Origin: an uncultured Jannaschia sp.
GTDB lineage: Bacteria > Pseudomonadota > Alphaproteobacteria > Rhodobacterales > Rhodobacteraceae
Length of the DNA: 64,000 bases
Direction of reading: 5' to 3'
Assembly (NCBI RefSeq): GCF_947494055.1
Contig: NZ_CANLTR010000004.1
Span: 62,001 to 126,000 of the forward strand
Shown: positions 48,352 to 56,942 of the stretch, piece by piece
Position numbering within the stretch: the first letter of the stretch is position 1
Layout: each line of letters starts with the position of its first letter
Program-made: the position numbers and the translations under genes
The notes under the pieces: model-generated
What the model saw: the letters and a program-made list of their open reading frames with translations, nothing else
The model's database searches: none
Told to the model about the DNA's origin: nothing

Positions 48352-48923
48352 CCGCGGCGTGGCGTCGGCCTGTGCCGGATCGTCCGCTTCGTGTCGGGGA
48401 TGTGGTGCCGATGGAGCGGCGGTACGAGCCGCTGGGCGAGGACATCCCGCCGGTCTGGCTGGCGCTGCTCGTGCCGCCCCGGAAGGACTTCGCGGCCGTC
48501 GACTTCCTGAAGCGCAAGGGGCTGATGGCGTTCGCGCCGTCCGTGACAAAGGTTCGCTACCGGCGGGGCGTCCGGAACGAGCTTCGACTTCCGGCCGTGC
48601 CAGGCCTGGTCGTCGCGAAGTTCACCCGGGCGCCGCAATGGGAGGCGCTGCGCTCCCGACGGATCGTGAGCGGGGTGCTGTCGCAGGGCGGGTTGCCGGT
48701 GGCGCTGCGCGAGGATCAGGTGCGGCGGATCGACGGGCTGTCGGCCGCGCTGGCGGAACGGATGCGCTGCAAGCCGGGCGACATGGTGCGGCTCGCGCAT
48801 GGACCGCTTGCTGGATACCTCGTCGAGGTCACAGCCGTGCGCGGCTCGAAGGCCATCTGCACCGCGCTCGGCATCAACGTGGTCCTCCCGGTCGACGAGG
48901 TGGAGGATGCGAAAGACGCTTAA
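48348..48923 (+). CDS. Phage NusG/RfaH-like transcription antiterminator
   Basis: A 191-residue protein with an NGN-like domain (PVWLALLVPPRKDFAAVDFL, KRKGLMAFAPSVTKVRYRRG, VPGLVVAKFTRAPQWEALR) and a C-terminal KOW segment (KPGDMVRLAHGPLAGYLVEV). This is the NusG/RfaH architecture, which binds the RNA polymerase clamp. Its place at the start of the late region suggests that it drives transcription through the structural genes, in place of a lambda Q-type factor. Confidence 0.82.
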   Translation: MTAAWRRPVPDRPLRVGDVVPMERRYEPLGEDIPPVWLALLVPPRKDFAAVDFLKRKGLMAFAPSVTKVRYRRGVRNELRLPAVPGLVVAKFTRAPQWEALRSRRIVSGVLSQGGLPVALREDQVRRIDGLSAALAERMRCKPGDMVRLAHGPLAGYLVEVTAVRGSKAICTALGINVVLPVDEVEDAKDA

Positions 48924-48974
48924 CGAATCGTCGGAGCGCGTGTTACTGGCGACTCACCGTGCTGGTCCGCAGCG

Positions 48975-49004
48975 GCACGGGGGAGAGGCTTCGGCCTGCC
49001 GTGC
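48975..49004 (+). promoter_or_regulatory. Two-part RNA hairpin in the gap before the late genes
   Basis: GCACGG (48975-48980) pairs with CCGTGC (48999-49004). Inside, AGGC-TTCG-GCCT (48986-48997) forms a second stem. It occupies the 180-base noncoding interval 48924-49103 between the NusG-like gene and the late HNH gene. It could be a loading/pause site for antitermination or a terminator without a T tract. Confidence 0.45.
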
Positions 49005-49103
49005 GGCACTGCGCAAGAATCGCCGCCCGCTTCCGGCCCGATCACTGGGAGCACATGTGCGACGCATTGGAGCGTTGCGATCTTTCCATTCGACGCGGTC
49101 CGC

Positions 49104-49460
49104 ATGGGTCGCCTGAGCGCGGTTCCTGGGCGGCTGGCCCTGGCGACGCCGCGGCTGGCCCGCAGGTCAGGCGAGGCGGAGCGGCTGCGCGAGCGGAACG
49201 CGGCCCGGCCGAACTGGTACTCGACGGCGCGGTGGCAGCGGTTGCGGATCGAGGCGCTGACGCGGGACGGTTGGCAGTGCCGGCAGACGGGCGTGATGCT
49301 GGTCGGTCGGTATCCCGCGCCGAACAGCCCGGCGGTCGACCATATCGAGCCGCACCGGTGGGACCCGGACCTGTTCTGGGACCTCGGCAACCTGCAGTCG
49401 GTCACGAAGGCTTGGCACGACAGCGAGAAGCAGCGGCGTGAGGCGGCGGGGCGACGGTGA
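49104..49460 (+). CDS. Packaging-associated HNH endonuclease
   Basis: A 118-residue HNH nuclease: WYSTARWQRLRIEALTRDGW, the first Cys in QCRQTG, then SPAVDHIEPHRWDPDLFWDL (catalytic His) and NLQSVTKAWHDSEK. Many HK97-type phages encode such an enzyme next to terminase and require it for DNA packaging. It is the first late gene, with TerS following within 90 bases. Confidence 0.9.
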   Translation: MGRLSAVPGRLALATPRLARRSGEAERLRERNAARPNWYSTARWQRLRIEALTRDGWQCRQTGVMLVGRYPAPNSPAVDHIEPHRWDPDLFWDLGNLQSVTKAWHDSEKQRREAAGRR

Positions 49461-49547
49461 CCGGCCGGACCCCCGGGGGGGGGGGTCGAAAGTCCGGCGG
49501 GGCGATTCAGCCCAGACCCGCATCCCCCCTAGCGAGAGGTTTTTTTC

Positions 49548-50015
49548 GTGGTGGACGAAAATCTGACGGTGGACCTGTTCGGCGACGTCACCACACTGCC
49601 CTCGGGGCGTCGTGGGCGGCCGTCTCACCGGTGGTCGCAATCGAACGCGAACAGGGTGATCATGGGCCTGGCGATGGGCTACACGAACGTGGAGATCGCG
49701 GCCGGACTGGGGATCAGCCTGCCCACGTTGCGCCGGTATTATTTTTCCGAGCTGAAGCGCCGCGAGATGCAGCGCACGCGGTTCGAGCTTTGGCGCGCGG
49801 AGACGCTGGCGGTGCAGGCCGCGTCCGGCAACGTCGGCGCGATGAAGGAGCTCGGCAACCTGATGAAGCGCCGCGACGAGCACCTCGCGGATGCGGGCTT
49901 TCGCGCCGATGTCGATCCGACGCCGCCGCCCAAGCTCGGGAAGAAGGAACAGGACCGGCAGAACGCGGAGCACGCGGTCGAGGATCCTGACCTGATGCCG
50001 GGGAACTGGCACTGA
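49548..50015 (+). CDS. terS: Terminase small subunit
   Basis: A 155-residue DNA-recognition subunit. HTH region: NRVIMGLAMGYTNVEIAAGL, GISLPTLRRYYFSELKRREM. A helical oligomerisation part follows (GNVGAMKELGNLMKRRDEHL) with a charged tail. GTG 49548 follows GAGAGG and a run of seven T, an unusual spacer. TerS binds pac/cos and stimulates TerL, which starts two bases after its stop. Confidence 0.85.
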   Translation: MVDENLTVDLFGDVTTLPSGRRGRPSHRWSQSNANRVIMGLAMGYTNVEIAAGLGISLPTLRRYYFSELKRREMQRTRFELWRAETLAVQAASGNVGAMKELGNLMKRRDEHLADAGFRADVDPTPPPKLGKKEQDRQNAEHAVEDPDLMPGNWH

Positions 50016-50016
50016 C

Positions 50017-51714
50017 ATGAGCTTCGTCCCGCGGGACTGGGCGACGGCCTGTCCGGACTGGGAAGAGCGGATCGTCGAGGGACGCTCGCTGATCCCGGAC
50101 CTGCCGCTTTTCGATCCGGTCGCCGACAAGGCGCTCCGCATCTTCAAGCGGCTCCGCGTCCCGGACCTCGTGGGCACCCCGACCTACGGCGAGGTCTGCG
50201 AGAACTGGGTGTTCGACTTCGTCCGGGCAATCTTCGGATCCTACGATCCGGAGACGAAGCGGCGGATGATCAGGGAATTCTTCCTGATGATCCCGAAGAA
50301 GAACGGGAAGAGCGCGATCGCGGCGGCCATCATCCTGGTGGCGGCCATCCTGAACGAGCGGCCCGAGGTCGAGCTGATCCTGATCGCCGAGACGCATACG
50401 ATTGCCGGGATCAGCTTTCGCCAGATGGAGGGCATGATCAAGCTCGACCCCGGCCTGACGGCGATCTTCCACGTCCGAAGCCACCTGAAGGTGATCCTGC
50501 ACCGCACGACCGGCGCGATGATCCGTATCCTGTCGGCGGACGGCGACGTCGTGACCGGTTCGAAGGCGGCCTACATCCTTGTCGACGAGGCGCATGTGCT
50601 CGGCCACAAGACGAAGGCCGCCGATCTCTACGTGGAGCTGACGGGCGGCCTGGCGTCGCGGCCCGAGGGGTTCTTCCTCGAAATCACGACGCAGTCGAAG
50701 ATCGAGCCGCACGGGGAATTCAAGCGCCGGCTGCAGAGGGCCCGGGCGGTGCGGGACGGCAAGCTCGACCTGCCGATCCTCGCGGTGATCTACGAGATGC
50801 CGCGGGAGAAGCAGAAGAGCGAGGCCTGGCGCGACCCCGCGACCTGGGGGATCGTCAACCCGAACCTCGAGCGCTCGGTCAGCCTCGATTACCTCCGCGA
50901 CGAGATGACGAAGGCGGAGATCGACGGGGCCGACAAGCTCGCGCTCTTCGCGTCGCAGCACCTGAACGTCGAGATCGGCCTCGGCCTGCACAGCGAACGC
51001 TGGGTGGCGGCGGATTACTGGGCGGCGCAGACGTCCGACGGGCTGGGTCTCGCGGAGCTGATGGCGCGGTCCGAGGTCTGCGTCGTCGGTGGCGACTTGG
51101 GCGGCGCAGACGACCTGTCCTCGCTCTGCGTCATGGGGCGGTGCCGGGAGACCCGCCACCGCCTCGTCTGGGCGAAGGCCTGGGTGCATCCGGGCGTTCT
51201 GAAAAAGCGGCAGGAGATCGCGCCGAAGCTGCTCGACCTCGAAGCGGCTGGTGACCTGGTGATCGATGCCGACATCGATGTGCATGTCGAGCAGATGGTC
51301 GACATCTGCATGGCGCTCGAGGCGGCCGCGCTCCTGCCCGAGGGGAACGCGGTCGGCCTCGACGCCTACGGGGTGGCGGCGTTGCTCGACGCGCTCGAGC
51401 TTCGCGGCATGCCCCTCGAGAAGTTCGGCGCCGTCGGGCAGGGCTTCAAGCTGAACGGCGCGATCAAGGGCCTGGAACGGCGGCTCCTGAACGGAACGCT
51501 CGAGCATGGCGGCCAGCCGATCATGACCTGGTGCCTCGGCAACGCGAAAGCGGAGGCGCGGGGCAACAACGTGCTGATCACCAAGGCCCGGGCCGGCGTC
51601 GCGAAGATCGATCTGCTGATCGCCATGTTCAACGCGGCGATCCTGATGGACATGAACCCCGAAGCTGCCGGGGGGCCGTCCGTATACGAGGAGCGCGGCC
51701 TCCTCACGGTATAA
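50017..51714 (+). CDS. terL: Terminase large subunit
   Basis: A 565-residue packaging motor of the HK97 (Terminase_1) type. Walker A-like IPKKNGKSA (residues 92-100), Walker B ILVDEAH (187-193) and coupling region EITTQSK form the ATPase. The RNase H-like nuclease starts at VVGGDLGGADDLSS (~350), with further acidic residues in DADIDVHVEQM and the late KIDLLIAMFNA. All catalytic blocks are intact. Confidence 0.96.
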   Translation: MSFVPRDWATACPDWEERIVEGRSLIPDLPLFDPVADKALRIFKRLRVPDLVGTPTYGEVCENWVFDFVRAIFGSYDPETKRRMIREFFLMIPKKNGKSAIAAAIILVAAILNERPEVELILIAETHTIAGISFRQMEGMIKLDPGLTAIFHVRSHLKVILHRTTGAMIRILSADGDVVTGSKAAYILVDEAHVLGHKTKAADLYVELTGGLASRPEGFFLEITTQSKIEPHGEFKRRLQRARAVRDGKLDLPILAVIYEMPREKQKSEAWRDPATWGIVNPNLERSVSLDYLRDEMTKAEIDGADKLALFASQHLNVEIGLGLHSERWVAADYWAAQTSDGLGLAELMARSEVCVVGGDLGGADDLSSLCVMGRCRETRHRLVWAKAWVHPGVLKKRQEIAPKLLDLEAAGDLVIDADIDVHVEQMVDICMALEAAALLPEGNAVGLDAYGVAALLDALELRGMPLEKFGAVGQGFKLNGAIKGLERRLLNGTLEHGGQPIMTWCLGNAKAEARGNNVLITKARAGVAKIDLLIAMFNAAILMDMNPEAAGGPSVYEERGLLTV

Positions 51715-51723
51715 GGGGGCCTC

Positions 51724-53013
51724 ATGGGTCATCAGAGCACGTTCCGGGGCTGGTCGCAGCCGCCGGCCGTCTCCCGCAGCGGAGGAAACGCCCGGAGGGG
51801 CACGAGCGTCGCCGCACTCGGCGGTGAGGTCGCGTCCTTCGCCTCGTTCGACGATCCGATGCTGCTCGAATTCCTGCGGACAGGCGGGTCCGGCACGACG
51901 GAGTCCGGGGTCACGGTCACGCCGGAACTGGCGATGCGCAACACGACGGTCTTGCGGTGCGTCTCGCTCATCGCGTTCTCGATGGGAATGCTGCCGCTGT
52001 TCCTGACCGAGAAGGCGTCGCGAGAGAAGGCGACGACGCACCCGCTCTACAGGATCCTGCACCGGCGTCCGAATGCCTGGCAAACGGCGTTCGAGTTCCG
52101 GTCGCTTATGCAGCAGCGGGCCCTGTCGCACGGCGATGCCTATGCGCTGCAGGTGCGAAGCGGATCGAAGCTCCTGCAGCTCGTGCCGCTGCCGAACGAC
52201 CGCATTCGGGTCCGTCAGCGGCCGGACTGGACGCTGGAGTTCGAGTATCAGCGCCCGGCGGGCGGCACGCGGATTTATCGGCAGGAGGATATCTTCCACG
52301 TCCGGTACGGCATGTCGGAGGATGGGATCACCGGCCTGTCGCTGGTAAAGCAAGCGGCCGAGGCGATCGGGCTGGCGCTGCAGACGGAACGCGCGGCGGC
52401 CCGGCTGTTCCGGAACGGGATGATCGTCGGGGGCGCGCTGAAGCACCCGAAGAACCTCAGCCCCGAGGCCTACGATCGGTTGAAGGCCAGCATGGCCGAA
52501 GGGCAGGGCGCGGAGAACGCGCATAGCTGGAAGATCCTCGAGGAGGGGATGGAGCTCGTCTCGGGCGGCGGGACCGGTCGCGACAGCCAGACGGTCGAGC
52601 AGCGGCAGCTTCAGGTCGAGGAGATCAGCCGGCCGTTCGGTGTTCCCCGGCCGCTCCTGAATGTCGACGACACCTCCTGGGGCTCCGGCATCGACGCGCT
52701 CGGCCAGTTCTTCGTTCGCTACGGGCTGAACCCGTGGTTCGAGGCCTGGCAGCAGGCGATCGAGCGCGACCTCCTGCGCGAGGACGAGGTCGACCTCTAC
52801 GAGGCGAAGTTCAACGCCGGCGCGCTCCTGCGCGGGTCGATGAAGGATCAGGCGGACTTCTTCGCCAAGGGGCTCGGCGCCGGCGGCCACGCGCCCTGGC
52901 TGCATCCGAGCGAGCCGCGGGAATGGATGGACCTGCCGCCGCGGGACGACCTGCCGCCGGCGATGTCCGCGAGACCAAGAGGAGACGGCGATGAGCCTGC
53001 GAGCCCTACCTGA
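51724..53013 (+). CDS. Portal protein (HK97 family)
   Basis: A 429-residue portal. TTVLRCVSLIAFSMGMLPLF is the family N-terminal block, then HPLYRILHRRPNAWQTAFEF, GDAYALQVRSGSKLLQLVPL and VEEISRPFGVPRPLLNVDDT. It forms the dodecameric vertex channel for DNA. The end overlaps the protease gene by 23 bases. ATG 51724 sits nine bases after the terL stop, with AGGGGGCC in between. Confidence 0.95.
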   Translation: MGHQSTFRGWSQPPAVSRSGGNARRGTSVAALGGEVASFASFDDPMLLEFLRTGGSGTTESGVTVTPELAMRNTTVLRCVSLIAFSMGMLPLFLTEKASREKATTHPLYRILHRRPNAWQTAFEFRSLMQQRALSHGDAYALQVRSGSKLLQLVPLPNDRIRVRQRPDWTLEFEYQRPAGGTRIYRQEDIFHVRYGMSEDGITGLSLVKQAAEAIGLALQTERAAARLFRNGMIVGGALKHPKNLSPEAYDRLKASMAEGQGAENAHSWKILEEGMELVSGGGTGRDSQTVEQRQLQVEEISRPFGVPRPLLNVDDTSWGSGIDALGQFFVRYGLNPWFEAWQQAIERDLLREDEVDLYEAKFNAGALLRGSMKDQADFFAKGLGAGGHAPWLHPSEPREWMDLPPRDDLPPAMSARPRGDGDEPASPT

Positions 53014-53821
53014 ATTGAAGGCGCGGAAGCTGCCGGACGTGTGCGCCTTCCATCTCGACGACGGCGCGATCGACCGGTTCGAGGCGCTCGCGCCGAAAGC
53101 CGACGCCAGCGACGCGACGATCTCGATCCTCGACGTGATCGGCCAGGACTTCTGGACCGGCGAGGGCGTGACCTCGAAGCGCATCTCGGCCGCGCTGCGC
53201 AACATCGGCGAGCGCGACGTCGTGGTGAACCTGAACTCGCCCGGGGGCGACTTCTTCGAGGGCGTGGCGATCTACAACATGCTGCGCCAGCACAAGGGCA
53301 AGGTCACGGTCAACATCCTCGGGCTCGCGGCCTCGGCCGCCTCCGTCATCGCGATGGCGGGCGACGAGGTCCTGATCGGCAAGGCCGGCTTCGTGATGAT
53401 CCACAATGCCTGGGTGGTGGCGGTCGGAAACCGGCACGACCTGATCGAGGCGGCGGAGACGATGGAGCCCTTCGACGACGCGATGGCCGCGCTCTACGCG
53501 GATCGTGCCGGCGTCGAGCGCGGCGAAGCCGCCGCCTGGATGGATGCCGAGACATGGTTCAATGGCGAAGACGCCGTCACGGCAGGCCTGGCCGACGCCT
53601 TCTTGCCCGGGGACGCGGCCGTGCCGACGGAGCCGAAGGGGCCGGCCAAGGCCGAGCGCCGGACGGAGAACGCGCTGATGCGCACGGGAATGCCCCGCAA
53701 TGAGCGCCGTAGCCTCATTGCGGCGCTGAAGGGGGGCACGCCAGGCGCTGCCCCTGACGCCACGCAGGACGCTGGCATCGTGGCTGCCCTCAGGCAGCTT
53801 TCGGCAACCCTCAGGTCTTAG
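52991..53821 (+). CDS. ClpP-like prohead maturation protease
   Basis: A 276-residue S14-family head protease. NLNSPGGDFFEGVAIYNML is the oxyanion region. The nucleophile is Ser115 in LAASAASVIAMAGDEV and the base His138 in VMIHNAWVVAVG. The C-terminal ~80 residues are a charged, Ala/Pro-rich scaffold-like extension ending SATLRS. It cleaves the capsid delta domain during head maturation. No separate scaffold gene is present, so the capsid N-terminus probably supplies it. Confidence 0.93.
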   Translation: MSLRALPELKARKLPDVCAFHLDDGAIDRFEALAPKADASDATISILDVIGQDFWTGEGVTSKRISAALRNIGERDVVVNLNSPGGDFFEGVAIYNMLRQHKGKVTVNILGLAASAASVIAMAGDEVLIGKAGFVMIHNAWVVAVGNRHDLIEAAETMEPFDDAMAALYADRAGVERGEAAAWMDAETWFNGEDAVTAGLADAFLPGDAAVPTEPKGPAKAERRTENALMRTGMPRNERRSLIAALKGGTPGAAPDATQDAGIVAALRQLSATLRS

Positions 53822-53830
53822 GAGATACCG

Positions 53831-55066
53831 ATGGCCAAACACATGATGCCCGCCACGATGCGGGGCATCGTTGCCGTGCGCGCGGATGCGGGCGGCGACG
53901 TGAAGACGATCCTCGCGGGGCTTCAGCAGGACTGGGACCAGTTCAAGGCGACGGCGCAGGAGAAGGATCGCGAGGTCAAGGCGAAGTTCGACGACGTCGT
54001 CACGACCGAGAAGTTCGATCGGTTGAATGCCTCCGTCGGCGAGATGCAGGCGGCGCTCGACCAGGCGAACGCGCAGCTTGCCGCGGCCTCTCTGGGCGGC
54101 ACCGGCGGCGGCGTGAGGGACGCGGAGTACACCGACGCGTTCCGCGCGCACTTCAAGAAGGGTGACGTCCAGGCCGCGCTGAACCGCGGTGCGGATGCCG
54201 AAGGCGGCTACCTTGCGCCGGTCGAGTGGGATCGGACGATCATCGACCGCCTCGTCGAGGTCTCGCCCATGCGGCAGATCGCGGGGCAGCAGACGATCTC
54301 CGGGGCCGGCTTCCGCAAGCTCGTCCACCTCGGCGGCACGGCGTCCGGCTGGGTCGGCGAGACGGCCGCGCGGCCGCAGACCGCGACCGGCCAGCTTGCC
54401 CCGCTCGAGTTCACCACGGGCGAGCTCTACGCGAACCCGGCGGCGACGCAGACGATCCTCGACGACGCGGCGATCGACCTCGAAGCGTGGCTCGCCACCG
54501 AGGTCGAGACCGAGTTCAGCCTGCAGGAAGGGCTGGCATTCATCGCGGGGAACGGGGTCAACAAGCCGCGCGGCTTCCTGACCTACGCGCAGGGCGAGGC
54601 CGCCGCGGCCGTGCATCCGAAGGGCGCGATCCCTGTGAAGGACGCCGCCGCCGTCAACACCGTGACCGAGGACGAGCTGCTCGACCTCATCTACAGCCTT
54701 GAGGCGGTTTACACGGCGAACGCGCGCTTCGTGATGAACCGCTCGACGACGGGGACGATCCGCAAGCTCCGGGACTCGACCGGCCGCCAGCTGTGGCAGC
54801 CCTCGAGCCAGGCCGGCGAGCCGGCGACCCTGCTGAACTACCCGATCACCGACATGCCCGGCATGCCCGACTTCGCGGCTGGCGCCCTGCCGATCGCATT
54901 CGGCGATTTCCGCCGGGGCTACCTGGTGATCGACCGGACCGGCGTCCGCGTGCTGCGCGACCCGTTCACCAACAAGCCCTACGTGATGTTCTACACCACG
55001 AAGCGGGTCGGTGGTGGCGTGCTCGACCCGACCGTGATGCGCATCCTCAAGATGGCGGCCGCCTGA
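53831..55066 (+). CDS. Major capsid protein (HK97 fold)
   Basis: A 411-residue HK97-fold capsid protein. Residues ~20-95 form the coiled-coil delta domain (QQDWDQFKATAQEKDREVKA). The mature domain follows with FRAHFKKGDVQAALNRGADA, EGGYLAPVEWDRTIIDRLVE, GETAARPQTATGQLAPLEFT and FIAGNGVNKPRGFLTYAQGE. Late blocks are AIAFGDFRRGYLVIDR-like and DPFTNKPYVMFYTTKRVGG. The order protease-capsid is canonical. Confidence 0.96.
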   Translation: MAKHMMPATMRGIVAVRADAGGDVKTILAGLQQDWDQFKATAQEKDREVKAKFDDVVTTEKFDRLNASVGEMQAALDQANAQLAAASLGGTGGGVRDAEYTDAFRAHFKKGDVQAALNRGADAEGGYLAPVEWDRTIIDRLVEVSPMRQIAGQQTISGAGFRKLVHLGGTASGWVGETAARPQTATGQLAPLEFTTGELYANPAATQTILDDAAIDLEAWLATEVETEFSLQEGLAFIAGNGVNKPRGFLTYAQGEAAAAVHPKGAIPVKDAAAVNTVTEDELLDLIYSLEAVYTANARFVMNRSTTGTIRKLRDSTGRQLWQPSSQAGEPATLLNYPITDMPGMPDFAAGALPIAFGDFRRGYLVIDRTGVRVLRDPFTNKPYVMFYTTKRVGGGVLDPTVMRILKMAAA

Positions 55067-55147
55067 CGTCGGACGGATACGCGTGAACCCGCGTCCCGCC
55101 CGTGAGGGGCGGGACGTCTCCACATCCAGCATCGGAGGACCATCATC

Positions 55148-55588
55148 ATGGCCACGAAGAAGGAAGCCGAAGAGAAGGCCGCCGCTGAAGCAGCCGCGGC
55201 CGAGGAAGCGGCGAAGAAGGAAGCCGAAGAGAAGGCTTCTGCTGAGGCAGCCGCGGCCGAGGAAGCGGCGAAGAAGGAAGCCGAAATGAAGGCTTCTGCT
55301 GAGGCAGCCGCCGCCGAGGACGCCGCGAGGAAGGCCGCCGCCGAGGCGCCGCAGGCGGTCGCAGACCCGGCCGCCGCCGGCGAGCCGGACAGCGCGTCCG
55401 GGGCCGTCGTCGAGCCGGCCATCGTCGAGGGCGTCGAGATGAATCATCCGGCGATCGACGCGAACCCGCGTGCGGGCACGACCGCGCTGATGAACGCGCG
55501 GGACATGAACGACCCGCTGAACCGCCGGCCTTCCGATGAGGACTTCATCGGCAAGGGCCTCGACCCGTCGGTCTACGGCAAGGGCTGA
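55148..55588 (+). CDS. Ala/Glu-repeat phage protein after capsid
   Basis: A 146-residue protein. Residues 4-60 are three near-identical 19-residue units (KKEAEEKAAAEAAAAEEAA), predicted to be a continuous charged helix. After a Pro/Ala linker, a conserved-looking end follows (AIDANPRAGTTALMNARDMN, DEDFIGKGLDPSVYGKG). It may decorate or stabilise the head, or be a head-tail accessory protein. AGGACCATCATC precedes the ATG. Confidence 0.75.
   Translation: MATKKEAEEKAAAEAAAAEEAAKKEAEEKASAEAAAAEEAAKKEAEMKASAEAAAAEDAARKAAAEAPQAVADPAAAGEPDSASGAVVEPAIVEGVEMNHPAIDANPRAGTTALMNARDMNDPLNRRPSDEDFIGKGLDPSVYGKG
55157..55327. repeat. Three-copy 57-bp in-frame tandem repeat
   Basis: Each unit begins AAGAAGGAAGCCGAA and encodes 19 residues; units start at 55157, 55214 and 55271, the third with a few changes. 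Because 57 is a multiple of three, copy-number change would lengthen or shorten the helix without frameshift. Confidence 0.85.
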
Positions 55589-55593
55589 TCGGC

Positions 55594-56202
55594 GTGGCGG
55601 TGCTGTACCCTTCAGCCCCCGGGCGCAGGATGCTGCGCCCGGTCCGCGTCGGTGAGCCGGTCGCGCCGATCCTGACGCTCGCCGACGCCAAGGCGGCCTG
55701 CAACGTCGAGCTCGATCATCAGGACGAGCTGATCGGCAACCTCGTCCGGGCGGCCGCGTCGCATCTGGACGGCTACAGCGGCATCCTTGGCCGGTGCATG
55801 GTGACGCAGACTTGGCGGTACGGCTTCTCGAGCCTCGCGGGCCGCATCGCGCTCGTCATGCCGGACGCGCAGAGCATCGTGGCGGCGACGTATCGCGACC
55901 CGAACGGCGCGGGGCAGACAATCGTGCCGGAGCTGTTCCGGATCGAGGAAGAGGCCGCGGGCGCAGTGCTGACCTATGTCGGCGCGAGCCTCGGCGTGGA
56001 ACGGGTGGCGTACCCGTTCTCGATCGACATCAAGTTCGGCTACGGCGTGGCGGCGCAGGTGCCCGAGGTGCTGCGCACGGCTTGCCGCCTTATGGTGGCG
56101 CACTGGTTCAACCAGCTGATGCTCGGCAACGCGGAGGCGCTGCAGGCGCCGCCCGCCATGGCCGAAGGCATGATTGCACCATTCCGGTGGCGGTCGATCT
56201 GA
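55594..56202 (+). CDS. Head-tail connector protein (gp6-like)
   Basis: A 202-residue protein. LTLADAKAACNVELDHQDEL and IGNLVRAAASHLDGYSGILG form the helical N-terminal region of the gp6/phiE125 gp8-type connectors. A beta region (YGFSSLAGRIALVMPDAQSI, FSIDIKFGYGVAAQVPEVLR) follows, then a C-terminal helix with MVAHWFNQ. The connector ring sits under the portal. GTG 55594 starts just after the previous stop, and the stop overlaps the next ATG. Confidence 0.87.
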   Translation: MAVLYPSAPGRRMLRPVRVGEPVAPILTLADAKAACNVELDHQDELIGNLVRAAASHLDGYSGILGRCMVTQTWRYGFSSLAGRIALVMPDAQSIVAATYRDPNGAGQTIVPELFRIEEEAAGAVLTYVGASLGVERVAYPFSIDIKFGYGVAAQVPEVLRTACRLMVAHWFNQLMLGNAEALQAPPAMAEGMIAPFRWRSI

Positions 56203-56534
56203 TGGCCGGGTTCGTCGATCTGGTCGCCTTCGACGTCGAGGTCCGGACGAAGGACGAGTACGGCGGGGCGGAGATCGAATGGACGCCCGTCACGCCGTCG
56301 CTCTCGGCGGAGTTTCGGTACGAGCGGGGCCGCGAGGCGGAACAGTCCGGCGCCCAGACCGGGACGGCGTCGTTCAAGGTGCGCCTGCGGTCGAACCCCC
56401 TGACGCGTGCGCTGACGCCGGCGCACCGCATGCGCGACGTCCTCCGCGGCGTCGCCTACAACGTGCGCGAGGTCGACCCGATCAGCGACCGGGCCTTCGT
56501 CTGGATCGTCGCCGAGAGCGGGGTCGCGATCTGA
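56202..56534 (+). CDS. Head-tail adaptor (head closure) protein
   Basis: A 110-residue beta-rich protein of the Phage_H_T_join type: FDVEVRTKDEYGGAEIEWTP, LSAEFRYERGREAEQSGAQT, RMRDVLRGVAYNVREVDPIS. It closes the connector and accepts the tail. One-base TGATG overlaps join it to both neighbours. Confidence 0.88.
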   Translation: MAGFVDLVAFDVEVRTKDEYGGAEIEWTPVTPSLSAEFRYERGREAEQSGAQTGTASFKVRLRSNPLTRALTPAHRMRDVLRGVAYNVREVDPISDRAFVWIVAESGVAI

Positions 56535-56941
56535 TGGCGTCGCCGTCCGAGGATCTGCAATTCGCGGTGCATGCGCTGTTGATGGGCGACGCGAGCGTGC
56601 AGGCCGTCGTGGATGGCCGGGTGCACGACGGACGGCCGGTCGACGGCGCCTTCCCGGCCATCAGCTACGGGCCCGGCGGCCATGTTCCGGACGATTACGA
56701 CTGCATCGACGGGCGCGTCGAGACGCTGCAGATCGACTGCTGGACCCGATCGAAGGGGCAAAGGCGGCCCTGTGCAGCGCTCGTCGACGCCGTGAAGGAC
56801 GCGCTGCACGAGGCCGCGTCGGACCTCCGGACGCATGCGCTGGTCCGCATGCAGGTGACGTCGACGCGGATCATGGAAGACCCGGACGGATCGACCTGGC
56901 ACGGCATCGTGTCGCTCGAGGCGGAGATCGAGGAAGCCTGA
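56534..56941 (+). CDS. DUF3168 tail completion protein
   Basis: A 135-residue protein of the DUF3168 family: SEDLQFAVHALLMGDASVQA, VHDGRPVDGAFPAISYGPGG, ETLQIDCWTRSKGQRR, HEAASDLRTHALVRMQVTST. It corresponds to the tail completion or terminator protein that caps the tail tube. It follows the adaptor with an overlapping start. Confidence 0.9.
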   Translation: MASPSEDLQFAVHALLMGDASVQAVVDGRVHDGRPVDGAFPAISYGPGGHVPDDYDCIDGRVETLQIDCWTRSKGQRRPCAALVDAVKDALHEAASDLRTHALVRMQVTSTRIMEDPDGSTWHGIVSLEAEIEEA

Positions 56942-56942
56942 C

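Noticed and set aside
49714..53205. Minus-strand frame of 1163 codons under terminase and portal
   Set aside because: It is antisense to well-supported packaging genes, with Arg/Leu/Asp-rich composition typical of the shadow strand in GC-rich DNA.
55157..55327. Possible CRISPR array
   Set aside because: The 57-base units are contiguous, in frame and coding, without spacers.
53006..55447. Minus-strand frame of 813 codons under protease and capsid
   Set aside because: Antisense to canonical head genes; its repeats only mirror the Ala/Glu repeat of the plus-strand gene.
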